Origin: Kaistella pullorum
Lineage (GTDB): Bacteria > Bacteroidota > Bacteroidia > Flavobacteriales > Weeksellaceae
NCBI RefSeq assembly: GCF_014837035.1
Contig: NZ_JACSPS010000002.1
Span: 851,100-901,105, forward strand
Direction of reading: 5' to 3'
Length of the DNA: 50,006 nucleotides
Below the pieces are notes generated by a model that saw only the letters and a program-made list of their open reading frames with translations, did not search any database and was not told the origin of the DNA. A program made the position numbers and the translations under genes. This document shows positions 6,713 to 15,196 of the stretch, in pieces. The first letter of the stretch is position 1, and each line of letters opens with the position of its first letter.

Positions 6713-8431
6713 TTACTTGCGCGCTTTCGCTTTTTGCGCTGGCTTTCTCACCGGTTGTTTCGGTGAAGCCTTAGTTGCCGTACCTGCTTTATAGAAATTA
6801 GTGAAAGCATATTCCGCAGCTTTTCTTACATCGATCACACCCCCGGCGCGCGAAACCACATCAAATCTGTTGTTGGTATTTGATGGCAGCATCGCGTTGA
6901 CAGTAGATTTGTTCGAAGTCATCACAAGTGCTTCTATAATCTGTGCCGGCGTAAGGTTTGGCATATAAGCCAAAAGTACAGAGGCCGCGCCCGCTACGAC
7001 CGGTGACGCCATTGAGGTACCTTGAAGATATTCGTATTTGCCGTCTGGAACCGTAGAGTAAATCTTCTCACCCGGCGCAAATACATCCACCATTTTCTGG
7101 TTGTAATTTGAGAAACCTGCTCTCAGAAACTCGTTGTTATTGGTTGATGCTCCTACCACGATCATGTTATCAACAAAAGATTTCGGATCCGAAGCATTTT
7201 TAAAATTCGTAGGGAAGTAAACATTTTCCGCGATATCCTCATTCTCGTTTCCGGCAGCTTTTACAAGCAAAACACCTTTATCCTGCGCATATTTGAATGC
7301 GTCCCAAACGACGTTCTTTCCGGGAGAAACCGGCTTGCCAAAACTCATATTCAAAATTCTAGCACCGTTGTCAACCGCATATCGGATAGCATTTGCAACG
7401 TCCTTGTCACGTTCGTCTCCGTTCGGAACGGTTCTCACCGTCATTATCTTTGCGGTTTTATATCCTACTCCATATTGAGTTTCGGTACCGTTTGGTAAAC
7501 CTGCAATAATTCCGGCAACGTGAGTTCCGTGCTGAGCATCCGGTCCTTCATAGTTGTTATTCCCGTAATATTTCTCCGAATAATCATCGTAGCGGTCACC
7601 TACTATCTGAGCACGGGGATCAAACTCAAGATTATACTGTTTCGTAGCCTGCGGACCATAATAATCAAGTGCCTCTTTCATTTGCGCCTCAAGGAATGTC
7701 TTCACTTCCGAAGGTGATTTTCCGCGCACAGAAGGATCCATTGCCACCTGGCTAAGGACGGAAACCGCCATTGCCTGCTCCTGAGTTGAAGGTTTGATGG
7801 AACTGACAGCTTCCGCGGATAGGTTCTGGCCGTTCAGCATGGCTACCATTGATGGGATCATCTTCTGGATCCTCGCATACGTTTCGTAACCCTGTTTTGC
7901 CTCAATGCTTTTTTTGGTGAAAATCTCTTTGGACTTCATATACATCGAAAATTCTTCGGGCATCTTAGCCTGATTTGCTTTGTTCACCGCAGAATCCGGA
8001 CCTTCGAAAACCGACTGATATTTTTTGACGATCCGCGTAACTTCCATGTTATCTACATCGATATCACCGTTTTTTCCGCCGATGAAATTCCAGCCGTGAA
8101 TGTCATCTATATAGCCATTTTTATCGTCGTCTTTGCCGTTGTTTGGTATTTCGTTGGGGTTGGTCCACATATTTTTTACGAGTCCCGGGTGATCTACTTC
8201 CACACCGCTGTCTAAAACCCCAACAATTACCGGTTTAGCCTTTAGACCTTTGCTTTCAAGATATTTGTATGCGTTCTCTGTATTTACGCCATACACATTT
8301 GCGGACGAGAAATCCTTATGATACCAGGTCATCAAGTCCCGGTCTTTCATCGGATCAAGCGCCTCAGCGGTATTTTGTGCAAACGCTACCATCCCGCTCA
8401 TAAAAGAGGCAGCCAACAATATTTTCTTCAT
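6713..8431 (-). CDS. Exported S8 subtilisin-like serine protease
   Basis: This is a 572-residue secreted peptidase. An N-terminal signal peptide ends near AFAQ (about residue 19). The catalytic triad is visible as Asp74 (VLDSGVEVDHP), His301 (QHGTHVAG) and Ser473 (GTSMASPVVAG). The spacing is unusual: about 225 residues separate Asp and His, against 30-60 in classical subtilisins, through an inserted, mostly helical, charged stretch (about 125-290). The protein ends in a Lys/Arg/Pro-rich tail instead of a T9SS sorting domain, so it is probably periplasmic or exported by another route. It lies 9 nt after the WbqC gene and is last in the parA-to-subtilase gene chain. Its substrates are unknown. 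Confidence 0.92.
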   Translation of the reverse strand: MKKILLAASFMSGMVAFAQNTAEALDPMKDRDLMTWYHKDFSSANVYGVNTENAYKYLESKGLKAKPVIVGVLDSGVEVDHPGLVKNMWTNPNEIPNNGKDDDKNGYIDDIHGWNFIGGKNGDIDVDNMEVTRIVKKYQSVFEGPDSAVNKANQAKMPEEFSMYMKSKEIFTKKSIEAKQGYETYARIQKMIPSMVAMLNGQNLSAEAVSSIKPSTQEQAMAVSVLSQVAMDPSVRGKSPSEVKTFLEAQMKEALDYYGPQATKQYNLEFDPRAQIVGDRYDDYSEKYYGNNNYEGPDAQHGTHVAGIIAGLPNGTETQYGVGYKTAKIMTVRTVPNGDERDKDVANAIRYAVDNGARILNMSFGKPVSPGKNVVWDAFKYAQDKGVLLVKAAGNENEDIAENVYFPTNFKNASDPKSFVDNMIVVGASTNNNEFLRAGFSNYNQKMVDVFAPGEKIYSTVPDGKYEYLQGTSMASPVVAGAASVLLAYMPNLTPAQIIEALVMTSNKSTVNAMLPSNTNNRFDVVSRAGGVIDVRKAAEYAFTNFYKAGTATKASPKQPVRKPAQKAKARK

Positions 8432-8440
8432 TCTTAATAA

Positions 8441-9049
8441 TTATTTGGTGATAATATTTTTGATATAAGTCAAAGTTTCAGGGCCTTTGTTACAAATAAG
8501 ATCGATTACAGACAGATCCGGCTCAAATCCGAATTTATCCGAAAATGTCTGATAGTACTCTTCAAGCTCAAACGCACTCGGTTGTTTTGCCGAAAATTCA
8601 GACCTGAAATCCTGCTGTATTGGAGTAAATTCGTAGCTATTAGTTAAATGAAACTGTTTTTCTGTTTTTAAAATTTTCTGGATGATGCTGATTGCGTTCA
8701 GATTAAAATCTACTAACGAACTGCTTGTAAAACTGAAAATTTCGGCTAAACGATCTTCGTAGAACTCAAAATAAGGTGAACTCTGGTAAGCATTTTTAAT
8801 AGATTTCCAATGCAGGCTTCGCCAGTCTTCACGTTCGGAAATCTCAATCGTGTTCAGCGCACGCGTTCCCTTGTGGCTTATCGGAATGATAAGCGGCAGG
8901 CGCCCGTTGGCGCCATAAATCACCGTTCTGTTTCGATAGGTTTGCTTCGGAAAGTTCTCGAACTGTTCAAAATAAACCTCTTCAGCATTGTGAAAAACTG
9001 AAAACCACGAGATTGGCGGTAGGTAAAATATGGGTAAAAGGACTTTCAT
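8441..9049 (-). CDS. WbqC family protein
   Basis: This is a 202-residue protein of the WbqC-like family, recognised by the N-terminal LLPIFYLPPISWFS, then FENFPKQTYRNR and LPLIIPISHKG. Members occur in O-antigen and surface polysaccharide loci and are thought to act on aminosugar synthesis, but no biochemical role is settled. I chose the ATG at 9049 over a TTG at 9058 because family members begin at the KVLLP motif. It sits between lepB and the subtilase gene on the same strand. A hairpin repeat of about 93 bp fills most of the gap to lepB. Confidence 0.82.
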   Translation of the reverse strand: MKVLLPIFYLPPISWFSVFHNAEEVYFEQFENFPKQTYRNRTVIYGANGRLPLIIPISHKGTRALNTIEISEREDWRSLHWKSIKNAYQSSPYFEFYEDRLAEIFSFTSSSLVDFNLNAISIIQKILKTEKQFHLTNSYEFTPIQQDFRSEFSAKQPSAFELEEYYQTFSDKFGFEPDLSVIDLICNKGPETLTYIKNIITK

Positions 9050-9083
9050 GTATGTCAAAATATTGAAGGTTCTGTAATTGGGA

Positions 9084-9176
9084 AATTCTCCCTAGCCCCG
9101 ATGGCAGCGGCATCCTTTTGCAGAGCGTAGCGGAGCAAAAGATATAGCGGACAGCGGGTAAAAGCTCCTGAGAATT
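9084..9176. repeat. Intergenic hairpin repeat A
   Basis: The element is bounded by a 7-bp inverted repeat, AATTCTC (9084-9090) and GAGAATT (9170-9176). It contains an inner stem CTTTTGC (9115-9121) / GCAAAAG (9135-9141) whose loop includes AGCGTAGCGGA. The right end overlaps the lepB stop codon. The loop motif matches repeat B near 23.9 kb at 10 of 11 bases. It resembles short structured intergenic repeats that I recall as common in flavobacterial genomes. Confidence 0.7.
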
Positions 9177-10827
9177 AGTCTTCTTTTGGTTTTTTCTTAA
9201 ATAAACGTGCAATGTAATCCCAACCGAAAAAGAGAATCAGTATCAAGGCTGCAACCCACCAATACGAGGTTTTGTGGGCCTCACCGGTGTTTGTTGCCTT
9301 AAACATTCGGTCCCAACGCACTTTCTTGCCTTCAGGCTGGTAGCTTGAACTCTTGTCCGCGAAAAGTCCTTCCACGCTTAGCCACGTGAACATCGGGCTT
9401 CCCACGATATTCTCTTCCGGCACAAAACCAAAGAAACGCGCATCCAGCGATGCATCGCGGTTGTCACCAATCATCATATAATAATCCTGCTGAATGGTGT
9501 ACTGCGTGGTTTCCTTTCCATTGATGAAAATTTTACCGTTGCGGTTTTCAAGTTTATTGTGTTCATATTCTGATATAATCCACTGATACTCGGGCAAAGT
9601 TTCCTGGTTTAAAGTTACCACATCGCCTTTTTTCGGGATTTTCAATGGGCCATACCAATCCTGATTCCATTTTTTATTTACCGGAAAGATGGATTGTGTA
9701 GTATCGATATTCTTCGTGTAAGCATCACGCGTCGAGTTTACTTTGTAAGCCACCGCCGCAGAATCTTTTGGCCAAATATGTTCCCGCAGTTCTATGATTT
9801 GTGGCAAAGCCTTGATCTCACGCGCGGTCTGATCCGTCAGTCCCTGAAAATCGTACATAAAACCGGTCTGCGTCTGAATTTCCTGCACCGGCAGAAAACC
9901 GTATTGTCTGTAAAGCGACGGAATATCGAGTTGACTGCCGGTCACGGCGATGAATTTGTGTTGCTTTTGCTGGTCACCAAGAATTGTCTCTGGTTTACCA
10001 TTCACAAACAGTCTGCCCGCGCGCATCTCGATTATGTCACCCGCAACCGCCACACAACGTTTTACATATGGATCCATCCTGTCGATGGCCTTATGCACCG
10101 AATCTTGTGGATAGTTGAAAACTACGATGTCGTTTTTCTGTGGTTTTTTAAACTGGAAAATGCGCTCATAAGGAAGTTTGATGCCCTCAACATAAGATTT
10201 AGGATCATCTTTTGGATTGCCTTTTTCGCCGGTATCCATTATCGTTCCCTGCAGGAAAGGAATCGCAACCGGACGCATCGGCATTCTGAAACCGTAAGTC
10301 CATTTATTCACAAACAGGAAGTCGCCCACCAGAAGTGTTCTTTCCATCGATCCTGTCGGGATGCCGAAAGGCTGCGTCACAAAAACGTGAACTATTGTCG
10401 CAAAAACCACTGCAAAAGTGATCGAACCTACAAACGATTCTTTCTTTTTGCCCTGTTTTTCTTCTTCCGTTAGATATAATTCGTCTTCCTTATGAACTTC
10501 GGCATCTTTAGAATAGTTAACGAAGGCCATATAGAGGAAAGGCAAAATAACCGTCAGCAACTGTTGGCTGAAACTGCTTTTGCCAAAGTGTTTCATTAAA
10601 AAAAGATGGAAAACCGTCATCATGATCGGGCCAACAATCGGTAGATACGCGATGGCAACCCACCATTTCGGGTGACCGGTTTCTTTTTGAATAACGAAAT
10701 AATTATAGAAAGGTACAAACGCAAAAAGCGGATTGTAACCCATTTTTTTAAATAGTTTCCACGTAGAAAGTCCCATCAATACTGATAAGATGAGGACATA
10801 GACCGCGTAGGTAAGAAAATAATTCAT
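9175..10827 (-). CDS. lepB: Signal peptidase I, long flavobacterial form
   Basis: This membrane protease removes signal peptides from exported proteins. At 550 residues it is far longer than the E. coli enzyme (324). The N-terminal 1-105 is a membrane region with several hydrophobic segments around GYNPLFAFVPFYNY (DUF5684-like), followed by a charged linker and another membrane segment (about 133-150). The catalytic Ser160 lies in PTGSMERTLL and the catalytic Lys256 in YVKRCVAVAGD. The family signature GDNRDAS comes after a large insertion of about 170 residues between the Lys block and that box. A hydrophobic segment and basic KKK tail close the protein. It follows dapB by 97 nt, with a weak promoter-like box in that gap. 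Confidence 0.95.
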   Translation of the reverse strand: MNYFLTYAVYVLILSVLMGLSTWKLFKKMGYNPLFAFVPFYNYFVIQKETGHPKWWVAIAYLPIVGPIMMTVFHLFLMKHFGKSSFSQQLLTVILPFLYMAFVNYSKDAEVHKEDELYLTEEEKQGKKKESFVGSITFAVVFATIVHVFVTQPFGIPTGSMERTLLVGDFLFVNKWTYGFRMPMRPVAIPFLQGTIMDTGEKGNPKDDPKSYVEGIKLPYERIFQFKKPQKNDIVVFNYPQDSVHKAIDRMDPYVKRCVAVAGDIIEMRAGRLFVNGKPETILGDQQKQHKFIAVTGSQLDIPSLYRQYGFLPVQEIQTQTGFMYDFQGLTDQTAREIKALPQIIELREHIWPKDSAAVAYKVNSTRDAYTKNIDTTQSIFPVNKKWNQDWYGPLKIPKKGDVVTLNQETLPEYQWIISEYEHNKLENRNGKIFINGKETTQYTIQQDYYMMIGDNRDASLDARFFGFVPEENIVGSPMFTWLSVEGLFADKSSSYQPEGKKVRWDRMFKATNTGEAHKTSYWWVAALILILFFGWDYIARLFKKKPKED

Positions 10828-10868
10828 AATTAAGAGTTTTAGCAGGCTGAAGTTGCGAATTAGTGCTG

Positions 10869-10876
10869 CAAAGATG
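10869..10876 (-). promoter_or_regulatory. Possible promoter of lepB
   Basis: CATCTTTG on the minus strand matches TAnnTTTG at seven of eight positions, 41 nt before the lepB ATG. No -33 element is obvious. Confidence 0.3.
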
Positions 10877-10924
10877 GCCTTTTGTTACATGAAATCCGGG
10901 AATGTGGTGGTACAGAAGCCTATT

Positions 10925-11626
10925 TTACCCGAAAAGCACATCGTTCATGGTGAAATTTCCCGTTTTTCCCTGAATCCATTCTGCGGCGATTACGGCTCCA
11001 AGCGCAAAACCATCACGGCTGAAGGCAGTATGTTTTATTTCGATTTCATCAACATCACTTCGGTAAAAAACGCTGTGCGTACCCGGCACCTCATCTTCGC
11101 GAATGGCAAAGATCCCCAGCTGGTCCTCCGCGGTTTCTTCAAGTTTCCAGGCCGAAAAGTTTGGGTTATTTTTAATGATGCCTTCAGCCAAGGAAATCGC
11201 GGTGCCGCTCGGTGCATCTTTCTTGTGCGTGTGGTGAATCTCTTCAAGCTGTACATTATACTCACCGAGGTTTTTCATCAGGTCAGCCAGTTTTTCATTC
11301 AGCGCAAAAAACAGGTTTACGCCGAGACTGAAATTGGATCCATACAGGAATGAAGTATTGTTTGCGGCCGCTATCCGCTCCACTTCGGGCTTTTGAGTTA
11401 ACCATCCGGTTGTTCCGCAAATTACCGGAATACTTTGCTCCAGGCAGGTTTTTATGTTTTGAAAAGCAACTTCAGGATTTGAAAACTCAATTACAACATC
11501 CGGATCATTCAGGATTTCTGAAGTAGGCGTTTCATTGAGCCGCGACACAATTTCGTGGCCGCGCGATGTGGCGATACCATCGATTATTTTGCCCATTTTG
11601 CCGTAACCTACAAGTGCTATTTTCAT
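10925..11626 (-). CDS. dapB: 4-hydroxy-tetrahydrodipicolinate reductase
   Basis: This enzyme reduces hydroxy-tetrahydrodipicolinate with NAD(P)H in lysine and meso-diaminopimelate synthesis, so it feeds peptidoglycan. The length (233) is at the short end of the family, as in other Bacteroidota. The N-terminal nucleotide motif is VGYGKMGK, CGTTGW supports the active site, and the signature EEIHHTHKKDAPSGTA carries the catalytic His pair and Lys. It is 8 nt downstream of the DUF5683 gene and 97 nt upstream of lepB, within the conserved parAB chain. Confidence 0.95.
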   Translation of the reverse strand: MKIALVGYGKMGKIIDGIATSRGHEIVSRLNETPTSEILNDPDVVIEFSNPEVAFQNIKTCLEQSIPVICGTTGWLTQKPEVERIAAANNTSFLYGSNFSLGVNLFFALNEKLADLMKNLGEYNVQLEEIHHTHKKDAPSGTAISLAEGIIKNNPNFSAWKLEETAEDQLGIFAIREDEVPGTHSVFYRSDVDEIEIKHTAFSRDGFALGAVIAAEWIQGKTGNFTMNDVLFG

Positions 11627-11634
11627 TTTTAATT

Positions 11635-12267
11635 TTAGAATTTATATGTAAAACTCAGTCCTGCTTTTGAATTGTCGGAACTGAATTCATCGAAAATAAA
11701 GGTTGGATTTAAAGCCAGATCCGGATCTTTTCGGCCTTCATAAAGATGCGCATCTACCACGGCATCTACAATATTCAGCACATAAACCAGCGCCGTGACA
11801 GCAATTGCATAATCGCGCTGGCGGCGGGCCCGGTCCTGGGTGCGCCCCAACGCTTCCGCCGTGATGCCGGGAATATCGGAAAACTCGTGCGTTTGCCCGT
11901 TCAATTGTGCTACAAATGCATCGCGATAACGGTTATATTGCTTCTGGTTCCACAGCGTAATGCCGATTCCTGTGCCTATTCCTCCCCAAACAATCGGAAT
12001 CTTCCAGTACTTTCGGTTGTAATATTGTCCTAAACCCGGCAGTACCGCGGAATAAAGTCCTGCTTTTGTGGGATTAAATTTTTGAACTGCAACAGGCGCA
12101 TTAGATTCCTCAATATCGGCATATACTTCAATCTCAGATTTCGGCGTCGTGGCAGAAACGGAATCGCGCGGATAATTTTCAACGCGAATGGTGTCTTTCG
12201 GACTTATCTGCGCGAAGATTTGCATGCTGCAAATTAGAAATGAAAGCACGAAAAATTTGTACATCAT
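11635..12267 (-). CDS. DUF5683 family envelope protein
   Basis: This is a 210-residue protein with a signal peptide (to about residue 20, IFAQ). The DUF5683 core begins KAGLYSAVLPGLGQYYNRKYWKIP and includes two hydrophobic segments (about 82-105 and 143-160). It ends KAGLSFTYKF, an aromatic end that could suit an outer-membrane location. Its start overlaps the parB stop by 4 nt (ATGA). The family is found beside parB and dapB across Flavobacteriia, but its function is not known. Confidence 0.82.
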   Translation of the reverse strand: MMYKFFVLSFLICSMQIFAQISPKDTIRVENYPRDSVSATTPKSEIEVYADIEESNAPVAVQKFNPTKAGLYSAVLPGLGQYYNRKYWKIPIVWGGIGTGIGITLWNQKQYNRYRDAFVAQLNGQTHEFSDIPGITAEALGRTQDRARRQRDYAIAVTALVYVLNIVDAVVDAHLYEGRKDPDLALNPTFIFDEFSSDNSKAGLSFTYKF

Positions 12268-13151
12268 CTGAAATGGGAAAGGATGTTTTCTAGTTCCTGC
12301 TCATTCTTGAAATCGAGGACGATCTTGCCTTTTTTTCCGTTCGCGGCAGCTTTGATCTCCACTTTCACTTCCAGAATATCGGCTAGGTTTTTCTCGGCTT
12401 TCTTGAAATTATTTGGAAGCGCAGCCTTTTGTCTCACCGCAGCGGTGGCATTATTCTTAAGTTTGGCAGATTCCTGTTCAGCCTGTCTTACGCTGAGTTT
12501 CTGATCGACTATTTTTTGAAAAAGCTCATTTTGCTTCGCCGGCTCGTCTAAACTAATGATCGCGCGGCCATGTCCTGCGGAGATCTCACCACCCCGAATC
12601 GCATCCTGAATCTCGGGACTCAATCGCAACAACCGGATAGAATTCGTAATGGAACTCCGTTCTTTACCAACACGCTGACTCAGGTTTTCCTGTGTCATGC
12701 CAATCTCATCTAAAAGCCTCTGATAAGTAAGCGCAATCTCGATCGCATCGAGGTCTTCACGCTGAATATTTTCAACCAAAGCCATCTCGAGCAGTTCCTG
12801 ATCATTGACCAAACGGATATATGCCGGAATGGTTTCCAAACCGGCAATCTTACTCGCGCGGAATCTCCGTTCACCTGAAATAATTTCGAAGCGGTTGCCA
12901 TCTTTGCGCAATGTCACCGGCTGAATGATGCCCAGGCTTTTGATAGACTCGGCTAGTTCCTGCAGTGCTTTTTCATCGAAATAGGTACGTGGCTGTGTAG
13001 CGTTTGGGTAAATATCCTCCAGCGGCACTTCCACAATATTGCCTACGAATTTATCAGCGCCCGCGTCTGTTGCCGAATTCACACTTGCCTTGGATTCAGC
13101 ACTCAATATCGCGCCTAGTCCGCGCCCCATCGCTCTTTTCTTGTCTCTCAT
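12264..13151 (-). CDS. parB: ParB chromosome-partitioning protein
   Basis: This is a 295-residue centromere-binding CTPase-type protein. The N-terminal ParB domain contains QPRTYFD and the nucleotide-binding GERRFRA box. A helix-turn-helix region follows (about 155-200, with GMTQENLSQRVGKERSSITN), then a Lys-rich C-terminal dimerisation part. It should load at parS sites and work with ParA in origin segregation. It starts 24 nt after the parA stop. I found no perfect 16-bp parS palindrome by eye in the neighbourhood. Confidence 0.96.
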   Translation of the reverse strand: MRDKKRAMGRGLGAILSAESKASVNSATDAGADKFVGNIVEVPLEDIYPNATQPRTYFDEKALQELAESIKSLGIIQPVTLRKDGNRFEIISGERRFRASKIAGLETIPAYIRLVNDQELLEMALVENIQREDLDAIEIALTYQRLLDEIGMTQENLSQRVGKERSSITNSIRLLRLSPEIQDAIRGGEISAGHGRAIISLDEPAKQNELFQKIVDQKLSVRQAEQESAKLKNNATAAVRQKAALPNNFKKAEKNLADILEVKVEIKAAANGKKGKIVLDFKNEQELENILSHFR

Positions 13152-13175
13152 ATGTTTATTAAAAACAACTTTTTA

Positions 13176-13955
13176 TCAGGCTTTTGCACCTACTAAGTTA
13201 TCATTTTTCAGCAGTACTTCTTCAGCCAGCTGCAAATATTGGATGGCGCCTTTGCTTTCGGCATCATAATTAAGGATACTTTCCCCGAAACTCGGTGCTT
13301 CGCTGAGGCGTACATTCCGGCTGATCACCGTTTCGAAAACCATTTCCGGGAAGTGTGCGTTCACCTCTTCTACAACCTGGTTTGAAAGGCGAAGGCGCGA
13401 ATCGTACATTGTAAGCAGCAAACCTTCGATATCGAGATCTTTGTTATGGATTTTCTGTACGTTTTTAATGGTATTTAATAATTTACCCAAACCTTCAAGT
13501 GCAAAATACTCGCATTGAATCGGAATGATGACAGCATCCGCCGCAGTAAGCGCATTAATTGTAATCAGCCCTAAACTTGGCGCACAGTCAATAATGATAA
13601 AATCATAGTCATCACGAATGTCTTTTAGCGCGTTTTTCAGCATGTATTCGCGGTTTTCGCGGTCTACAAGCTCTATTTCGGCAGCTACAAGGTCGATATG
13701 TGACGGTATTATATCCAGATTTGGCGATGCGGTTTTCTGTACGCAGCTGCGTGCATCGGCGCTGTGTTCAAGCAAATCGTAAGTGGAATTTCCCGCTTCG
13801 TCAATCCCTAAACCGGAAGTTGCATTGGCCTGCGGATCAGCATCTATAAGTAAGATTTTCTTTTCCAACACTCCGAGTGCAGCAGCCAGGTTAACGGCCG
13901 TAGTAGTTTTTCCTACCCCACCCTTCTGATTTGCAACGCCGATTATTTTAGCCAT
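13176..13955 (-). CDS. parA: ParA/Soj chromosome-partitioning ATPase
   Basis: This is a 259-residue deviant Walker-type ATPase. The P-loop is KGGVGKTTT (10-18), with the signature lysine of the ParA/MinD class. Walker A' is IIIDCAPSLG. There is no N-terminal DNA-binding extension, so it is the short chromosomal Soj type rather than a plasmid ParA. It binds nucleoid DNA with ATP and is released by ParB. It heads the chain parA-parB-DUF5683-dapB-lepB and has a good promoter at 13975-14004. Confidence 0.97.
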   Translation of the reverse strand: MAKIIGVANQKGGVGKTTTAVNLAAALGVLEKKILLIDADPQANATSGLGIDEAGNSTYDLLEHSADARSCVQKTASPNLDIIPSHIDLVAAEIELVDRENREYMLKNALKDIRDDYDFIIIDCAPSLGLITINALTAADAVIIPIQCEYFALEGLGKLLNTIKNVQKIHNKDLDIEGLLLTMYDSRLRLSNQVVEEVNAHFPEMVFETVISRNVRLSEAPSFGESILNYDAESKGAIQYLQLAEEVLLKNDNLVGAKA

Positions 13956-13974
13956 TCTTTTAAAATTTAATCCT

Positions 13975-14004
13975 CAAAAGTACACTTTTTTCTCACTTTT
14001 CAAA
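13975..14004 (-). promoter_or_regulatory. Promoter of the parAB operon
   Basis: On the minus strand TACTTTTG (13975-13982) is preceded by TTTG (14001-14004) at 18 nt, a near-ideal Bacteroidota promoter. The expected leader to the parA ATG is about 13 nt. Confidence 0.75.
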
Positions 14005-14060
14005 GCTACATGCATTTTCAGATTGTACACACCTCACTGAAAATGAATATTTTAGACAAT

Positions 14061-14098
14061 AAAAAAATTATCCACAAAAAGCGGGTTTTTGTGGATAA
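14061..14098 (-). terminator. tonB terminator built from two inverted DnaA-box sequences
   Basis: A perfect 13-bp stem joins 14068-14080 (TTATCCACAAAAA) and 14086-14098 around the loop GCGGG. On the minus strand it is followed by seven T, as expected of an intrinsic terminator for the TonB-like gene. The outer nine bases of each arm are the perfect DnaA-box consensus TTATCCACA, in opposite orientation. A related TTGTACACA lies at 14023-14031. Confidence 0.75.
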
Positions 14099-14125
14099 GA
14101 TGAGATTGATCAGTTATTTGCCCGA

Positions 14126-14944
14126 TTATTCAAACTGCATACTGATCGGGAACTTGAAATAGCTTCGAACATTTTGACCTTTCAGTTTTGCCGGCGTCCA
14201 GTTTCCTTTGATTTTTTTAATAGTTTTTTCGGCTTCGGCATTGAAGGCGGCATCCTTACCATTCGCTTTTATGTTTGAGATGGTTCCGTCTTTCTCTACG
14301 ATGAAAGTCACCGTAGTCCGCATCAGGTCACCGCTGCCATCAAATTTGTCTGCATTGAAGTTTTGCACCACCTTAGTTCTGAAAGAATTGATTCCGCCTG
14401 CGAAACCCGCCTCAACGTCAACGACGGTCACAGGTTCGTTTGAAACCAGTGCCACAGGCGCAACTGGAGCGACTCCAACATTCGGTGCAGTTACCGGCGG
14501 CACATAGCTCGTGACCTTATCTTCGCCCTTAATATTATCGAGACCAATATTGGTATTGTTGATTTCGCTAACTGAAGGCGGTGGCGTTTCCACCGGTGGG
14601 TTTTTCGTGGGTGTCGGAACCTCGATTTTCACAGTGGAGACCTGCGTCTCTGCGGGCGGTTTCACTATTTCTGCCGGAGGTTGAACTTCCGGAACCTCAT
14701 CTATTGGCGTTAAATCAAATCCGCCTTTATCCGAAGTTACATTCACATCTTTGTGCATAAAGGAATTGATCACAAGTGGAGTCAGGCTTATAGCGGCAAA
14801 TATTGCGATGCCGATGAACATCGCTTTCTGCTGCACAGCTCCATGTTCTTTCCGTAATGCGTAGGCGCCGTAATTTTTATTTCGGTTTTCGAAAAGCAGC
14901 TCTGTAAGCCGGTCTTCCTGTGCGAAGGTTGAATAATTTTTCAT
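14126..14944 (-). CDS. TonB-like energy transducer
   Basis: This is a 272-residue inner-membrane protein. Its cytoplasmic N-terminus contains NKNYGAYALRKE, common in Bacteroidota TonB proteins. One membrane segment follows (about 42-60), then a Pro/Val/Glu-rich periplasmic linker (about 80-165). A C-terminal TonB domain has VTFIVEKDGTISNI and ends SYFKFPISMQFE. It should couple the proton-motive force to TonB-dependent outer-membrane receptors. No exbB/exbD is adjacent. A hairpin terminator follows, and a candidate promoter and dyad lie upstream at 14986-15017. Confidence 0.92.
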   Translation of the reverse strand: MKNYSTFAQEDRLTELLFENRNKNYGAYALRKEHGAVQQKAMFIGIAIFAAISLTPLVINSFMHKDVNVTSDKGGFDLTPIDEVPEVQPPAEIVKPPAETQVSTVKIEVPTPTKNPPVETPPPSVSEINNTNIGLDNIKGEDKVTSYVPPVTAPNVGVAPVAPVALVSNEPVTVVDVEAGFAGGINSFRTKVVQNFNADKFDGSGDLMRTTVTFIVEKDGTISNIKANGKDAAFNAEAEKTIKKIKGNWTPAKLKGQNVRSYFKFPISMQFE

Positions 14945-14985
14945 AACATTAAAAATTTAAAGGTTAACTAACGTTTTCGATATCA

Positions 14986-15017
14986 ATACCAATCTAAAAT
15001 AATTGGTATATCATCAA
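14986..15017 (-). promoter_or_regulatory. Dyad and possible promoter upstream of tonB
   Basis: ATACCAAT (14986-14993) and ATTGGTAT (15002-15009) form an 8-bp inverted repeat with an 8-nt spacer. On the minus strand TAGATTG (14990-14996) could be a degenerate -7 box with TTG (15015-15017) 18 nt upstream. The dyad would then overlap the promoter, as an operator would. Confidence 0.35.
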
Positions 15018-15188
15018 TAAAATTAAAGCAATTCTACTACCACATTTACATCAATATTAAAAAACTGTTATTTACATCATAATACATACCAGAACTAAAG
15101 TAAATGCTTCAGATTGTATGATTTATATAAACCACTGAATGTCACTAATAAAATGATACATTTAGAACAAATCAACTAATTAATTTCA

Positions 15189-15196
15189 TAATTTTG
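15189..15196 (+). promoter_or_regulatory. Possible promoter of the endolysin gene
   Basis: TAATTTTG matches TAnnTTTG. TTTAG at 15161 is a weak -33 candidate. The leader to the ATG would be about 88 nt. Confidence 0.35.

Noticed and set aside
9093..9172. Classical intrinsic terminator after lepB
   Set aside because: The hairpin is not followed by a T run on the minus strand, so it is treated as an intergenic repeat.
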